From: an uncultured Rhodospirillales bacterium | GTDB taxonomy: Bacteria > Pseudomonadota > Alphaproteobacteria > Acetobacterales > Acetobacteraceae | Length of the DNA: 64,000 nt | Reading direction: 5' to 3' | Assembly (NCBI GenBank): GCA_903835235.1 | Contig: CAILMF010000074.1 | Coordinates: forward strand, 186,001 to 250,000 | Shown: positions 25,711 to 33,868 of the stretch, one piece after another | How the letters are laid out: each line of letters begins with the position of its first letter | Position numbering within the stretch: position 1 is the stretch's first letter | The notes under the pieces: generated by a model | Seen by the model: only the letters and a program-made list of their open reading frames with translations | Told to the model about the DNA's origin: nothing | Databases searched by the model: none | Made by a program: the position numbers and the translations under genes

Positions 25711-25741
25711 ATCCCCTCTCACCGATGCAGTGAGAGGGGAT
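25711..25741. terminator. Strong hairpin after the PhoX-like gene
   Basis: Perfect 12-bp stem ATCCCCTCTCAC/GTGAGAGGGGAT with a CGATGCA loop, 72 bases after the PhoX-like stop. On the minus strand it is followed by TTTCGTGT, so it may terminate the convergent DNDPND-protein gene better than the plus-strand gene. Probably bidirectional. Confidence 0.65.
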
Positions 25742-25815
25742 GGTGCTGAAGCGACTGTGAGAGATGGCCGGCCTTGAGGCCTGGCCGTCCCAGGCGCCTT
25801 GTCTGTTCAATCCCC

Positions 25816-25869
25816 GGCGCGGCTGGCCGCGCCATGGGGCGGTTAGGTCCCGGCGCGGCTGGCCGCGCC
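25816..25869. repeat. Two identical hairpin units
   Basis: An 18-bp unit GGCGCGGCTGGCCGCGCC (7-bp stem, CTGG loop) occurs identically at 25816-25833 and 25852-25869, start-to-start 36 bp apart, in the gap between two convergent genes. They may reinforce termination or be a duplicated REP-like element. Confidence 0.6.
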
Positions 25870-25886
25870 GGGGGGGTAGACCTGGT

Positions 25887-26321
25887 TCAGCGCCGGCCGC
25901 GGCCGGGGCCGTCGTTCGGGTCGTTGTCGGTGCGGCCGCCGCTGTAGCCGCGACCACGGCCGGGGCCGTCATTCGGGTCGTTGTCGGTCACCGTGCGGCC
26001 ACCGCCACCGCCACCGCCACCGCCACCGCGGATGCCGCGGCCCGGGGCGTCATTCGGGTCGTTGTCGTTGCGGGTACCGCCGCTGCCGCCGCGAATGCCA
26101 CGGCCGGGGCCGTCATTCGGGTCGTTGTCGGTACGCCCGCCACCGCCGCCACGGATACCACGGCCCGGGGCGTCGTTGGGGTCGTTGTCGTTGCGCTGGG
26201 CTGCCGCCGGCGTCGGTGCCGCCGTGGCGGCCAGGCCGGCCATCCCGGCCACTGCCGAAAGGCTGGGCAGGCGCAGGATCAGCAGGCGGCGCCCAAGGCG
26301 CGCTTTAGGTTCATCGGCCAA
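25887..26321 (-). CDS. Exported Gly/Arg-rich protein with DNDPND repeats
   Basis: 144-residue protein between the two PhoX paralogues, on the opposite strand. A TTG start (26321) preceded by GGGGGA is proposed because a signal peptide begins right after it (LGRRLLILRLPSLSAVAGMA...PAAAQ, cleavage near residue 42). The mature part is five copies of a unit with core DNDPNDxPGRG separated by Gly-rich spacers, the longest a run of ten Gly encoded by CCACCG hexamers. The Asp/Asn core resembles Ca-binding loops of thrombospondin type 3 or dockerin type; this is analogy only. Translation in this frame is supported by a coherent signal peptide and 5 coding-frame repeats. Family unrecognised. Confidence 0.65.
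   Translation of the reverse strand: MADEPKARLGRRLLILRLPSLSAVAGMAGLAATAAPTPAAAQRNDNDPNDAPGRGIRGGGGGRTDNDPNDGPGRGIRGGSGGTRNDNDPNDAPGRGIRGGGGGGGGGGRTVTDNDPNDGPGRGRGYSGGRTDNDPNDGPGRGRR
25911..26189. repeat. Five 18-bp coding repeats plus CCACCG microsatellite
   Basis: Near-identical 18-mers (GTCATTCGGGTCGTTGTC type) start at 25911, 25968, 26049, 26112 and 26172 (plus strand), spaced 57, 81, 63 and 60 bases, all multiples of three. CCACCG is repeated five times at 25999-26028. Repeat-number change here would alter the protein in steps without frameshift. Confidence 0.8.
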
Positions 26322-26569
26322 ACTGGCATTCCCCCGAAGACTGGATGTTTTAGCTCCGCGATATATGACAGGCAAATGCTGCCACTTGAATACCGAAGCG
26401 GCGACAGGGCTTGAAAGATCGGCAGGCGGCTCGACTTCCGGCTTCTGCGGGTTCATGCGATCGTCACGCACCCGCCGCCTGCCGGGCGGCAGGTTGCGGC
26501 ACGCCGCGCTGCCTGGCCCCCTGGCGCCAGGCCGCAACCCGGCCCCGAATGACCGCTGATGGACCTGCC
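26322..26569. other. Divergent intergenic region upstream of phoX
   Basis: 248 bases between the DNDPND-protein gene and phoX, noticeably more A+T-rich around 26340-26420. One Pho-box half-site, CTGTCAT on the minus strand at 26371-26365, followed by ATAT, is present; the second half-site is not convincing. No other signal recognised. Confidence 0.3.
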
Positions 26570-28552
26570 ATGACCGACCTGCCGATGCCCCGCGACCTGC
26601 CCGAGATCGAGGATACCGGTCGCAGCAACCCCGACCCGCGCCGCCCGATCGGGGAGCTGATCGCGGAACGGCTGTCGCGGCGCGCTGCCCTGGGCGGGCT
26701 GGCCGCCGCCGTCCTGGCGCCTGCCGTGGCCCAGGCCCAAGCGCCCGCCCCGGCGCCGCGCGCGCATGACACCGGCAATGCGAACGATGCCGGCCCCTCC
26801 AGCCTCGGCTTTGCCGAGCTGCGCCACCGCTACAGCCAGCGCGACTCGGTGGCCGAGGGCTATGAGATCCAGACCCTGATCCGCTGGGGCGACCCGCTGT
26901 TCAACGACAGCCCCGCCTTCGACCCGCTGAAGCAGACCGCCGCCAGCCAGTCCCGGCAGTTCGGCTATAACTGCGACTTCATCGCGGTGCTGCCGCCCTT
27001 CCGCCCCGGCACCGCCCAGGGCCAGCGGGATGTCGACCGCGCTGTCATGTGGGTGAACCACGAATACACCAACACCAACCTGATGTTCCCCGGCGTCGGC
27101 ACCGGCCCCGAAGCCCGCGCCCGCATCACCGCGGCGCAGGTGCAGGTGGAGCTGATGGCCCATGGCGGCAGCGTGGTGGAAATCCGCCGCGAGGCCGGCC
27201 GTTGGCGCCACGTGAAGGGCGCCCGGCTGAACCGCCGCATCACCGCGGAAACGCCGATGCGCATCAGCGGCCCCGCCGCCGGCCATGCCCGCATGAAGAC
27301 CAGCGCCGACCCCGCGGGCACCCTGGTGCTCGGCATGCTGAACAACTGCGCCGGCGGCACCACGCCCTGGGGCACGATCTTGACCTGCGAGGAGAACTTC
27401 AACTTCCTGTTCGGCGGCGCCGCGGCCGACACCGGCGCCCAGGCCGCCGCCTACAAGCGCTACGGCATCACCGCCAGCCCGCCCTATGCCTGGTTCCGCC
27501 ACGTCGACCGCTTCAACCTGGACCGCGAGCCGAACGAGCCCAACCGCTTCGGCTGGGTGGTGGAGATCGACCCCTACGACCCCGCCAGCACCCCGGTGAA
27601 GCGTACCGCGCTGGGCCGCTTCAAGCATGAGGGCTGCACCCATGCCGTGGCCGCGGATGGCCGCGTGGTGCTGTACAGCGGCGACGACGAGCGCTTCGAG
27701 TTCATCTACCGCTTCGTCACCGCCCGCCCGTGGGACCCGAACAACCTGGCCGCCAACCGCGACCTTCTCGATGAAGGCACGCTGAGCGTGGCGAAGTTCG
27801 AGGCCAATGGCACCCTGGCCTGGCTGCCGCTGGTCCAGGGCCAGGGGCCGCTGACGCCCGAGAACGGCTTCCACACCCAGGGCGACGTGGTGATCGAGGC
27901 GCGCCGCGCCGGCACGCTGCTGGGCGCCACGCCGATGGATCGGCCGGAGGACATCGAGACCAACCCGATGAACGGCAAGGTCTATGTCGCGCTGACCAAC
28001 AACGGCAACCGCACCGCACAGCAGGTGGACGCGGCCAATCCGCGCGCCCGCAACACCCACGGCCACATCCTGGAGATGACGCCGACCGGAGGCGACCACG
28101 GCGCGGCCACGGCCAACTGGGCAATCTTCCTGGCCGCCGGCAAGCCGGGCGTGGACCCGGGCACGCAGTATCATCGTGCAACCAGTGACCAGGGCTGGCT
28201 GAGCTGCCCTGACAACGTCGCCTTCGACAGCAAGGGGCGGATCTGGATCGCCACCGACGGCGCCCCGGACGCGGCGGGCATCGCCGATGGGCTGTATGGC
28301 GCCGACACGGCCGGCCTCGGCCGCGGCCTGACAAAACTGTTCTACCAGGCGCCGGCGGGGGCCGAGGTCTGCGGCCCCGTCCTGGCCAGCGACGACAAGA
28401 CGTTGTTCCTGTCCATCCAGCACCCCGGCGAGGAACGCGGCAGCACCTACGAGACGCCGACGACGCGCTGGCCGGACTTCACGCCGGGCATGCCGCCGCG
28501 GCCCTCGGTCATCGCCATCGTCAAGAAGGATGGTGGCGCCATCGGCGGCTGA
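26570..28552 (+). CDS. phoX: PhoX-family alkaline phosphatase
   Basis: 660-residue exported phosphatase that releases phosphate from phosphoesters in the periplasm using an Fe/Ca cofactor. A long N-terminal stretch leads to a Tat signal (LSRRAALGGLAAAVLAPAVAQAQ). Active-site motifs are intact: VNHEYTNTN, TPWGTILTCEENF with the Cys near residue 273, KHEGCTHAV, YSGDDERFEFIYRF, RPEDIETN and the C-terminal QHPGEE. ATG 26570 is where family similarity starts. It is the second PhoX-type gene within 3 kb; the first copy has lost these motifs. Phosphate regulation is expected from the family, but no full Pho box was found. Confidence 0.93.
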   Translation: MTDLPMPRDLPEIEDTGRSNPDPRRPIGELIAERLSRRAALGGLAAAVLAPAVAQAQAPAPAPRAHDTGNANDAGPSSLGFAELRHRYSQRDSVAEGYEIQTLIRWGDPLFNDSPAFDPLKQTAASQSRQFGYNCDFIAVLPPFRPGTAQGQRDVDRAVMWVNHEYTNTNLMFPGVGTGPEARARITAAQVQVELMAHGGSVVEIRREAGRWRHVKGARLNRRITAETPMRISGPAAGHARMKTSADPAGTLVLGMLNNCAGGTTPWGTILTCEENFNFLFGGAAADTGAQAAAYKRYGITASPPYAWFRHVDRFNLDREPNEPNRFGWVVEIDPYDPASTPVKRTALGRFKHEGCTHAVAADGRVVLYSGDDERFEFIYRFVTARPWDPNNLAANRDLLDEGTLSVAKFEANGTLAWLPLVQGQGPLTPENGFHTQGDVVIEARRAGTLLGATPMDRPEDIETNPMNGKVYVALTNNGNRTAQQVDAANPRARNTHGHILEMTPTGGDHGAATANWAIFLAAGKPGVDPGTQYHRATSDQGWLSCPDNVAFDSKGRIWIATDGAPDAAGIADGLYGADTAGLGRGLTKLFYQAPAGAEVCGPVLASDDKTLFLSIQHPGEERGSTYETPTTRWPDFTPGMPPRPSVIAIVKKDGGAIGG

Positions 28553-28583
28553 CAGCCGGGCCTGCCGCACCGGCGGCGGCCTG

Positions 28584-28677
28584 GCGTCTGATCGTCGCCA
28601 GTGGAATCACTGGCGACGTGAATCAGTCGCTCGAACAATAGCCTGGAGGCTGTCAGGCGCTTCCGTCTGCGCCTGAC
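28584..28677. repeat. Two-hairpin dispersed element, copy 1
   Basis: 94 bases at a convergent junction (phoX and a membrane-protein gene). Hairpin 1: perfect 11-bp stem CGTCGCCAGTG/CACTGGCGACG with GAAT loop. Conserved linker GTGAATCAGTCGCTCGAACA. Hairpin 2: perfect 9-bp stem GTCAGGCGC/GCGCCTGAC with an 8-base loop. A second copy is at 60476-60573. Probably a bidirectional terminator or BIME-like repeat. Confidence 0.85.
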
Positions 28678-28699
28678 GGCGTCCCGGCGTTCCCGGCGG

Positions 28700-29122
28700 T
28701 CAGATGCCGTTCGGGAACAGCCGGGGGATGCTGCCCAGCACGGCCAGGAACTGCGCCGCGTTGTAGGCCATGCCGCCCACCTGCAACCGGCGCAGGCGGC
28801 GCACCGCCGTGGCGTCGCCGGCATCCCGCGCCCGCACTTCCTGGTCGATCCGGCGCAGGAACCAGGCTCGGGCGGCGAAGGCCACCAACGCCACCACCCC
28901 GGCGCCCAGCGCAACGGCGCCGCGCCCGCTGCCGGCAAAGCCCAGCGTCGCCAGCGCACCGATCACGCCCACCGCCAGGAAGCAGACGCTGAACACCCCG
29001 CGCAGCAGGATCGTCGCGCTGTTGTGCTCCAGGCTGCGCAGGAAGAAGGCGAAGCTGGTGACCAGGAAATAGAACATCGGGAAGATCAGCAGGATCGAGG
29101 CGGCGAAGGCGAGGGCTTCCAT
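28700..29122 (-). CDS. Small integral membrane protein
   Basis: 140-residue protein with at least three hydrophobic helices (LAFAASILLIFPMFYFLVTS, LLRGVFSVCFLAVGVIGALA, VALGAGVVALVAFAARAW) and a charged RRIDQEVRARDAGDATAVRR loop before a C-terminal hydrophobic segment. No named family recognised. Start ATG 29122 begins the first helix; a longer frame upstream is only G+C-rich shadow. Lies opposite phoX, separated from it by the two-hairpin repeat. Confidence 0.68.
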   Translation of the reverse strand: MEALAFAASILLIFPMFYFLVTSFAFFLRSLEHNSATILLRGVFSVCFLAVGVIGALATLGFAGSGRGAVALGAGVVALVAFAARAWFLRRIDQEVRARDAGDATAVRRLRRLQVGGMAYNAAQFLAVLGSIPRLFPNGI

Positions 29123-29225
29123 GGTCGTGGCTCCGGCGCGGCTGCGGCGGCGGCAGGAAGCCCGGGCCAGCAGCCCGGCCAGCCTGCCCAGCCGCCACCC
29201 CATGGTCAAGCAAGGCCGGCCTGCT

Positions 29226-29588
29226 TCAATGCGTGGTGTGGTCGTGCAGCAGCGCGAAGATCGCGGTGGCGATCGCCGCCGCACAGCGCGCCCGGTCCTC
29301 CAGCGCCGCGTCCTGGCGCGCCACGGCCAGCGCCGCCGCGGCCTGCGTTGTCTCCACGCCGGGGTCCAGCAGCGCCGGGTGATTGCCGGCCAGGGCCAGC
29401 AGCAGCGCGGCGGCGGCCAGGCGGCCATTGCGGCATTCGCCATCCGCGGCCACCAGCAGCATCACCAGCGGCAGGGCCGGGTGGCCGCCATGCTCGGCCA
29501 GGATTTCCCGCAGCAGCCGATGCGCCGGCGGGCGCCGCTCGGCTTCGGGCGCGAACAGGCCGAGGAACGGGTGGTGGCGATGCGGCAT
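29226..29588 (-). CDS. Hypothetical protein
   Basis: 120-residue soluble, Ala/Leu-rich protein with His-containing ends (MPHRHHPFLGLF at the start, ALLHDHTTH at the end), so a metal-binding role is conceivable but unsupported. The start at 29588 is chosen because GGAGGG lies 7 bases upstream; the frame is open 10 codons further. Same strand as, and about 100 bases before, the membrane-protein gene. No family recognised. Confidence 0.55.
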   Translation of the reverse strand: MPHRHHPFLGLFAPEAERRPPAHRLLREILAEHGGHPALPLVMLLVAADGECRNGRLAAAALLLALAGNHPALLDPGVETTQAAAALAVARQDAALEDRARCAAAIATAIFALLHDHTTH

Positions 29589-29678
29589 CAGTGACCCTCC
29601 GCCGCCACCATCGGTCATCCGGCATTGCCGCAGCCGCCGCTGGCGATGAAAGCTGTGACAGCGGCGGTTACGCCCGGG

Positions 29679-31334
29679 TTACCGGACCCGCCATTCCCAC
29701 ACCCAGTGGCTGGACGCGTCCTGGTGGCCGGTCGGCCGCACGCCGTCCAGCCAAGTCGGCCAGATATGCGCGTCCGAGCGGAAGAACAGCGGCAGGCTGG
29801 GCAGGTCCTGCGCGTAGATTTCCTGCAGGCGGCGCCACAGCACCCGGCGCTTGTCGCGGTCCAACTCCAACGGCAGCGCCTCCAGCAGCGCGTCCATCTC
29901 CGGGTTCACATAGCCAGGGCTGTTCTGGCCGGACCAGTTGCGTGCCGCCGAGGGGATTTCCTCGGAATGCAGCGTGGTGCGCGGCACGTTCTCGGGCGCC
30001 GAAATCCAGGCATACATCGCCAGCCCGGTGTAGCGCCGGCGAGAGACGGTCTCGCCGAAGAACACCCGCGGGGTCTCGTTGCGGATGCGCGTCTCGATGC
30101 CCACCTGGCGCCACATGCCCTGCAGCACCTGCTGCACCGCCTCTCGCCCGCGATTGCCGGCGGTGGTCATCAGCTCCAGTTGGAAGCGTTCGCCGGCCGC
30201 GTTGCGCCTGATGCCGTCGGGGCCGCGCGGAAAGCCGGCCTGGTCCAGCAGCGCATTGGCCCGCGCTGGGTCGTAGCCGTATTGCGGCAGGCCTTCCGCG
30301 TGCACGCCGTCCAGCGGGTTGACCAGGCTGTCGGCGACGCTCTGCTTGCCCTCGAACAGCCGGGCGACGATCTGCGCCCGGTCGGCGGCGTGCAGCAGCG
30401 CCTGGCGCACCCGGCGGTCGGCCAGGAAGGGGTTGTCCAGCCGCACGTCGATATGCTCGAAGATCAGGCCGGGGCGATAGGCGAAGCGGAAGCGGTTTGC
30501 CGCCCGCCGTTCCAACGCCGCCGCCTGCTCCACCGGCAGGCCCAGCTCGCCGGCGATCATGTCCACCTGGCCCGCCAGCAACTGGGCTTCCAGCGCCGCG
30601 GTATTCTCTACGGTGCGGATGGTGATGCGGCGGAAGGCCGGGGCCGGGCCGTTCCAGTGCTGGTTGCGTTCCAGCGTGACGGTGCTGCCGGGGGTCACGG
30701 CGGCAATCCGGTACGGCCCGTTCCACAGCCCGGGATTGGTGGTCTCGGTATCGAAGGCGGTGCGGCTGCGATAACCGCGCGGGTCGGCCAGCCAGCGTTC
30801 CCGGTCCAGATGCGCCGGCAGCGGCTGGAAATCGCCCATGGCGGCGAAGTCGTAGGTCACCTTGTCCTGGTGCAGCACCACGGTGCGTGCATCCACCACG
30901 TCCAGCGCATAGGTGCTGCGGTAGAACTCGGCCGGGCCGAAGCCGGTCTCCCGGTTGCGCCCGGCTTCCCAGGCGAAGCGCAGGTCGTCGCTGGTCACCG
31001 GCCGACCATCCGCCCAGGCGGCGCCGGGCCGCAGCCGATAGGTCAGGCGGATGCCGGGCTTGCCATCCGGCGTGGTCTCCCGCACCGCCAGGCCGTTCTC
31101 CAGGGTCGGCAGCGTCTCGCACAGCAGGCAGGTCAGCTTCCAGTCCGCGTCATAGGCGGTCAGCGGTTGCAGCGCGAAGCCCTCGACATAACCCTTGGCC
31201 GCCATCGGCTCGATATTCGGGTGCCAGGTGGCGGGGTACTGGGTGATGCCGATGGCCAGGTCGCGCGCCGGCTGGGCGCTGGCCGGGGTGGCCAGGGCGA
31301 GGAGCGCGGCGACGATCAGGGGGCGGGCGGCCAT
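29679..31334 (-). CDS. Peptide/nickel-type ABC substrate-binding protein (orphan)
   Basis: 551-residue periplasmic binding protein of the SBP_bac_5 (DppA/OppA) family. Signal peptide LIVAALLALATPASAQ, then ATWHPNIEPMAAKGYVEG and the domain signature LTYRLRPGAAWADGRPVTSDDLRFAWE; the C-terminal lobe includes DRRVRQALLHAADRAQIV and YDPARANALLDQAGF. No permease or ATPase gene is adjacent, so it must work with a transporter encoded elsewhere. Ligand unknown. Confidence 0.9.
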   Translation of the reverse strand: MAARPLIVAALLALATPASAQPARDLAIGITQYPATWHPNIEPMAAKGYVEGFALQPLTAYDADWKLTCLLCETLPTLENGLAVRETTPDGKPGIRLTYRLRPGAAWADGRPVTSDDLRFAWEAGRNRETGFGPAEFYRSTYALDVVDARTVVLHQDKVTYDFAAMGDFQPLPAHLDRERWLADPRGYRSRTAFDTETTNPGLWNGPYRIAAVTPGSTVTLERNQHWNGPAPAFRRITIRTVENTAALEAQLLAGQVDMIAGELGLPVEQAAALERRAANRFRFAYRPGLIFEHIDVRLDNPFLADRRVRQALLHAADRAQIVARLFEGKQSVADSLVNPLDGVHAEGLPQYGYDPARANALLDQAGFPRGPDGIRRNAAGERFQLELMTTAGNRGREAVQQVLQGMWRQVGIETRIRNETPRVFFGETVSRRRYTGLAMYAWISAPENVPRTTLHSEEIPSAARNWSGQNSPGYVNPEMDALLEALPLELDRDKRRVLWRRLQEIYAQDLPSLPLFFRSDAHIWPTWLDGVRPTGHQDASSHWVWEWRVR

Positions 31335-31393
31335 ATGTCAGATTCCAGATGCAGGCCGAGGTGACGAGTGGGCGGAGAGGCCAGTCGGCGGCA

Positions 31394-32128
31394 TCAGTCG
31401 CCCTGGTCGTCTTCATCGCTGCTGAGCGCCTGTACAAGTTGATCTAGCACGAAATCTTGTAGACTGAGGCCCTGTCGCTTCGCTGCTGCTGTCACGCGGG
31501 CCTTCATGCCGAGCGGTAGGTTGAGGGAGACTGTCTCATCGGCTCGCCCTGGTCGCGGGGCTAGAGTTTCAGTCGCTGCCTGCCGAGCCGCATCCTTGCA
31601 CCGTTGGCGCGCGGCCCGAACTGAAGCGCGGTCAGCCTTGCCAACATCATTCAGGTTGAGGGGCGGCATAAGGTCAATCAGAAGCCTGAGTTCCTCTGTA
31701 CGCACGTCCGTTGCTGCAACTTCGGCGTAAGAATAGGCGCAGTTATCAATGAGCCAATCAGTGAGTTTTTTCTCGCTTTCAACACTGAACTCGAAGTCGC
31801 GGCCAGTAATGTTTGGTCGCATTTCCAGCAAAAGATGCTGAAAAAGCAAGGATCCAAAGCTGAAGCGCGGAGATGAACTGCGGCTTGTCGCCGCAGTTAT
31901 GTGGTACCTACCGCGCAGTGAAGCGGAACTTTCCGCTCGCGGCATACCAGCCTTCCCGATATACAGAAGACCATCCAATGCCGCTTCCACACCAAGCTGT
32001 GTGGTAGCGGATGGATCATCCTTGCGAGCAAAGATGGCATAGACGCCAGGGCAATTCGGCGGTCCGTTGTAGTCTCGGCAGTCAAATCTATTCTCAGGGC
32101 AGAGTAGCCGATCACGAATCAACCGCAT
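31394..32128 (-). CDS. GIY-YIG nuclease fused to a ribbon-helix-helix domain
   Basis: 244-residue protein. Residues about 25-160 form a GIY-YIG endonuclease-type domain: GVY at 28-30, YIG at 56-58, the catalytic Arg region SLRGRYH at 70-76, and the terminal metal/phosphate block EELRLLIDLMPPLNLND (Glu145/146, Asn158/160). Residues about 199-235 (ETVSLNLPLGMKARVTAAAK then LSLQDFVLDQL) read as a CopG/Arc-type ribbon-helix-helix DNA-binding domain. The gene is near 55% G+C, far below its neighbours, indicating transfer. It follows pyrE by 10 bases with GAGG as ribosome site, so it is probably read through from pyrE. Role unknown; selfish, defence or regulatory functions are all possible. Confidence 0.78.
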   Translation of the reverse strand: MRLIRDRLLCPENRFDCRDYNGPPNCPGVYAIFARKDDPSATTQLGVEAALDGLLYIGKAGMPRAESSASLRGRYHITAATSRSSSPRFSFGSLLFQHLLLEMRPNITGRDFEFSVESEKKLTDWLIDNCAYSYAEVAATDVRTEELRLLIDLMPPLNLNDVGKADRASVRAARQRCKDAARQAATETLAPRPGRADETVSLNLPLGMKARVTAAAKRQGLSLQDFVLDQLVQALSSDEDDQGD

Positions 32129-32138
32129 TGATGTCGCC

Positions 32139-32870
32139 TCACCCCTCGTTCTTCGCTTCCATCAGCGCACGGGCTTCCTCGGCGCTGCCGACGCCGCCAT
32201 GCGCCTTGGACCAGGCCACCGGGTCCTCCAGGAACTTGCGCACTTCCACCATGGCGCTGTCGCTGAAGTAGGGGCGTTCCCGGCACACTTCCAACACGTC
32301 CCACCAGGTGGCCAGGTGATGCAGGTTGAGGTCCATTTCCTTCATCTTCTCGAAGCTGCCGGGGAAGACGCCGTAGTAGAACACCACGAAGGTGTGGTTG
32401 CAGATCACCCCGGCTTCCCGCAGCGCATTGGCGAAGCGGATCTTGCTGCCGCCATCGGTGGTCAGGTCCTCCACCAGCAGGGTGTTCTTGCCCACGGGCA
32501 CCTCGCCCTCGATCTGCGCGTTGCGGCCGAAACCCTTGGGCTTCTTCCGCACATAGGCCATCGGCGCCAGCATGCGGTCGGCGATCCAGGCGCCGAAGGG
32601 AATGCCGGCGGTCTCACCGCCCACCACGGCCTCGATCGTCTCGTAGCCGACATGGCGGTGGATCTTCTGCACGCCCAGGTCGCAGATCTGGTTGCGCGCC
32701 CGGGGGAAGGAGATGATCTTGCGGCAGTCGATATAGACCGGGCTCTTCCAGCCGCTGGTAAAGGTGTAGGGCTCCTCGGGGCGGAAGTTGACCGCCTTGA
32801 TCTCAAGCAGGATGCGCGCGGTCGTCAGGGCGGCGTCGCGGTCCCAGTCGGAAGCATGTGTGGCGGCCAT
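32139..32870 (-). CDS. pyrE: Orotate phosphoribosyltransferase
   Basis: 243-residue enzyme that joins orotate to PRPP in pyrimidine synthesis, forming OMP. PRPP-binding loop LLVEDLTTDGGSKIRFANAL, orotate-binding FTSGWKSPVYIDCR near residue 40, VVGGETAGIPFGAWIADR and the flexible-loop basic stretch YVRKKPKGFGRNAQIEG are present. It is some 25 residues longer than the E. coli enzyme at the C terminus. GAGGAAA precedes the ATG. The GIY-YIG gene follows closely; the ELM1-family gene is divergent. Confidence 0.95.
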   Translation of the reverse strand: MAATHASDWDRDAALTTARILLEIKAVNFRPEEPYTFTSGWKSPVYIDCRKIISFPRARNQICDLGVQKIHRHVGYETIEAVVGGETAGIPFGAWIADRMLAPMAYVRKKPKGFGRNAQIEGEVPVGKNTLLVEDLTTDGGSKIRFANALREAGVICNHTFVVFYYGVFPGSFEKMKEMDLNLHHLATWWDVLEVCRERPYFSDSAMVEVRKFLEDPVAWSKAHGGVGSAEEARALMEAKNEG

Positions 32871-32924
32871 GGGGCTTTCCTCTGATCTCTCAGGCGTTCG
32901 TAATCGCAGGGCGGCGGGTAGTCC

Positions 32925-33857
32925 ATGAGTGACGCACGCATCTGGGTGCTGGCCGACCCGCGCGCCGGAACGGCGGCGCAGGCGCTGGGCATTGCCGACG
33001 CGCTGGATGAGCCCTACCGCGTGCTGCCGCTGGGCTGGAGCCGCTGGGCCGGGCTGCCGCTGCCCGGGCCAAGCCTGGCCGGGCTGAGCGCCGCGGCCCG
33101 CGCCGGCTTCGTGCCGCCCTGGCCCAGGCTGGTGATCTCCGCCGGGCGAAGGGCGGCGCCGGCGGCGCTGTGGCTGGGCGCCCGCGGGGCCGCCACGGTG
33201 CACGCCATGCGGTCGGGCTTCGGCGCCGGGCGATTCTCCCTGCTGGTGCTGGGCCAGCATGACGCGCCCCGTGACGCGCCGAATGTCCTGCCGATTCTCG
33301 GCGCCACGCATCGCATGTCCGCCGCCCGGCTGGCCGCGGCGCGCACCGAATGGGCTGCGCTGGCCGAGCTGCCGCGGCCGCGCGTGGCGCTGCTGGTCGG
33401 CGGCCCGGTGAAGCAGGCCGGCGCCGGGTTGGACCCCGCGCTGGTGGCCGAGCTGGCCCGGGCGGCGCAGGCCATGGGCGGCAGCGTGATGGCAACCACC
33501 AGCCGCCGCACCGGCAGCGCTGCCGGCGCGGCGCTGGCGGCGGCACTTCAGGGCACCCCGCATCGGCTGTTCGCGTGGGGGCAGGGTGGGGCGAACCCCT
33601 ATGCCGGCTTCCTCGCCTGGGCCGATGCGGTGGTCGTCACCGGCGACTCCGTCTCCATGCTGTCCGAGGCGATGGCGACGCCGGCGCCGGTCTTCATCGC
33701 GGAACTGCCGGCCGGGCGGCGCCAGGGGCTGCTGTGGCAGGGGCTCTACGCCAGCGGCCAGGCCAGGCGAGTGGGGGAGGCGATGTTCAGCCGCGCCCCG
33801 CTGGATGAGACCGCCAGGGTGGCAGCCGAAATCCGCGCCCGCGGCCTGCTGGGCTGA
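32925..33857 (+). CDS. ELM1/GtrOC1-family protein
   Basis: 310-residue protein of the mitochondrial fission ELM1 family, widespread in alphaproteobacteria. It looks like a GT-B-type glycosyltransferase fold: IWVLADPRAGTAAQALGIA at the start, RLVISAGRRAAP, LLVGGPVK in the hinge, and the C-terminal NPYAGFLAWADAVVVTGDSVSMLSEA nucleotide-sugar-like site. The bacterial function is not established; envelope glycan work is a plausible guess. It starts 54 bases from pyrE, divergently, and ends 11 bases before convergent phnA. Confidence 0.85.
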   Translation: MSDARIWVLADPRAGTAAQALGIADALDEPYRVLPLGWSRWAGLPLPGPSLAGLSAAARAGFVPPWPRLVISAGRRAAPAALWLGARGAATVHAMRSGFGAGRFSLLVLGQHDAPRDAPNVLPILGATHRMSAARLAAARTEWAALAELPRPRVALLVGGPVKQAGAGLDPALVAELARAAQAMGGSVMATTSRRTGSAAGAALAAALQGTPHRLFAWGQGGANPYAGFLAWADAVVVTGDSVSMLSEAMATPAPVFIAELPAGRRQGLLWQGLYASGQARRVGEAMFSRAPLDETARVAAEIRARGLLG

Positions 33858-33868
33858 GGCGGGGGGCC

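Noticed and set aside
26365-26371. Pho box upstream of phoX
   Set aside because: Only one CTGTCAT half-site is seen, on the minus strand; the second half-site does not match, so phosphate control was not claimed.
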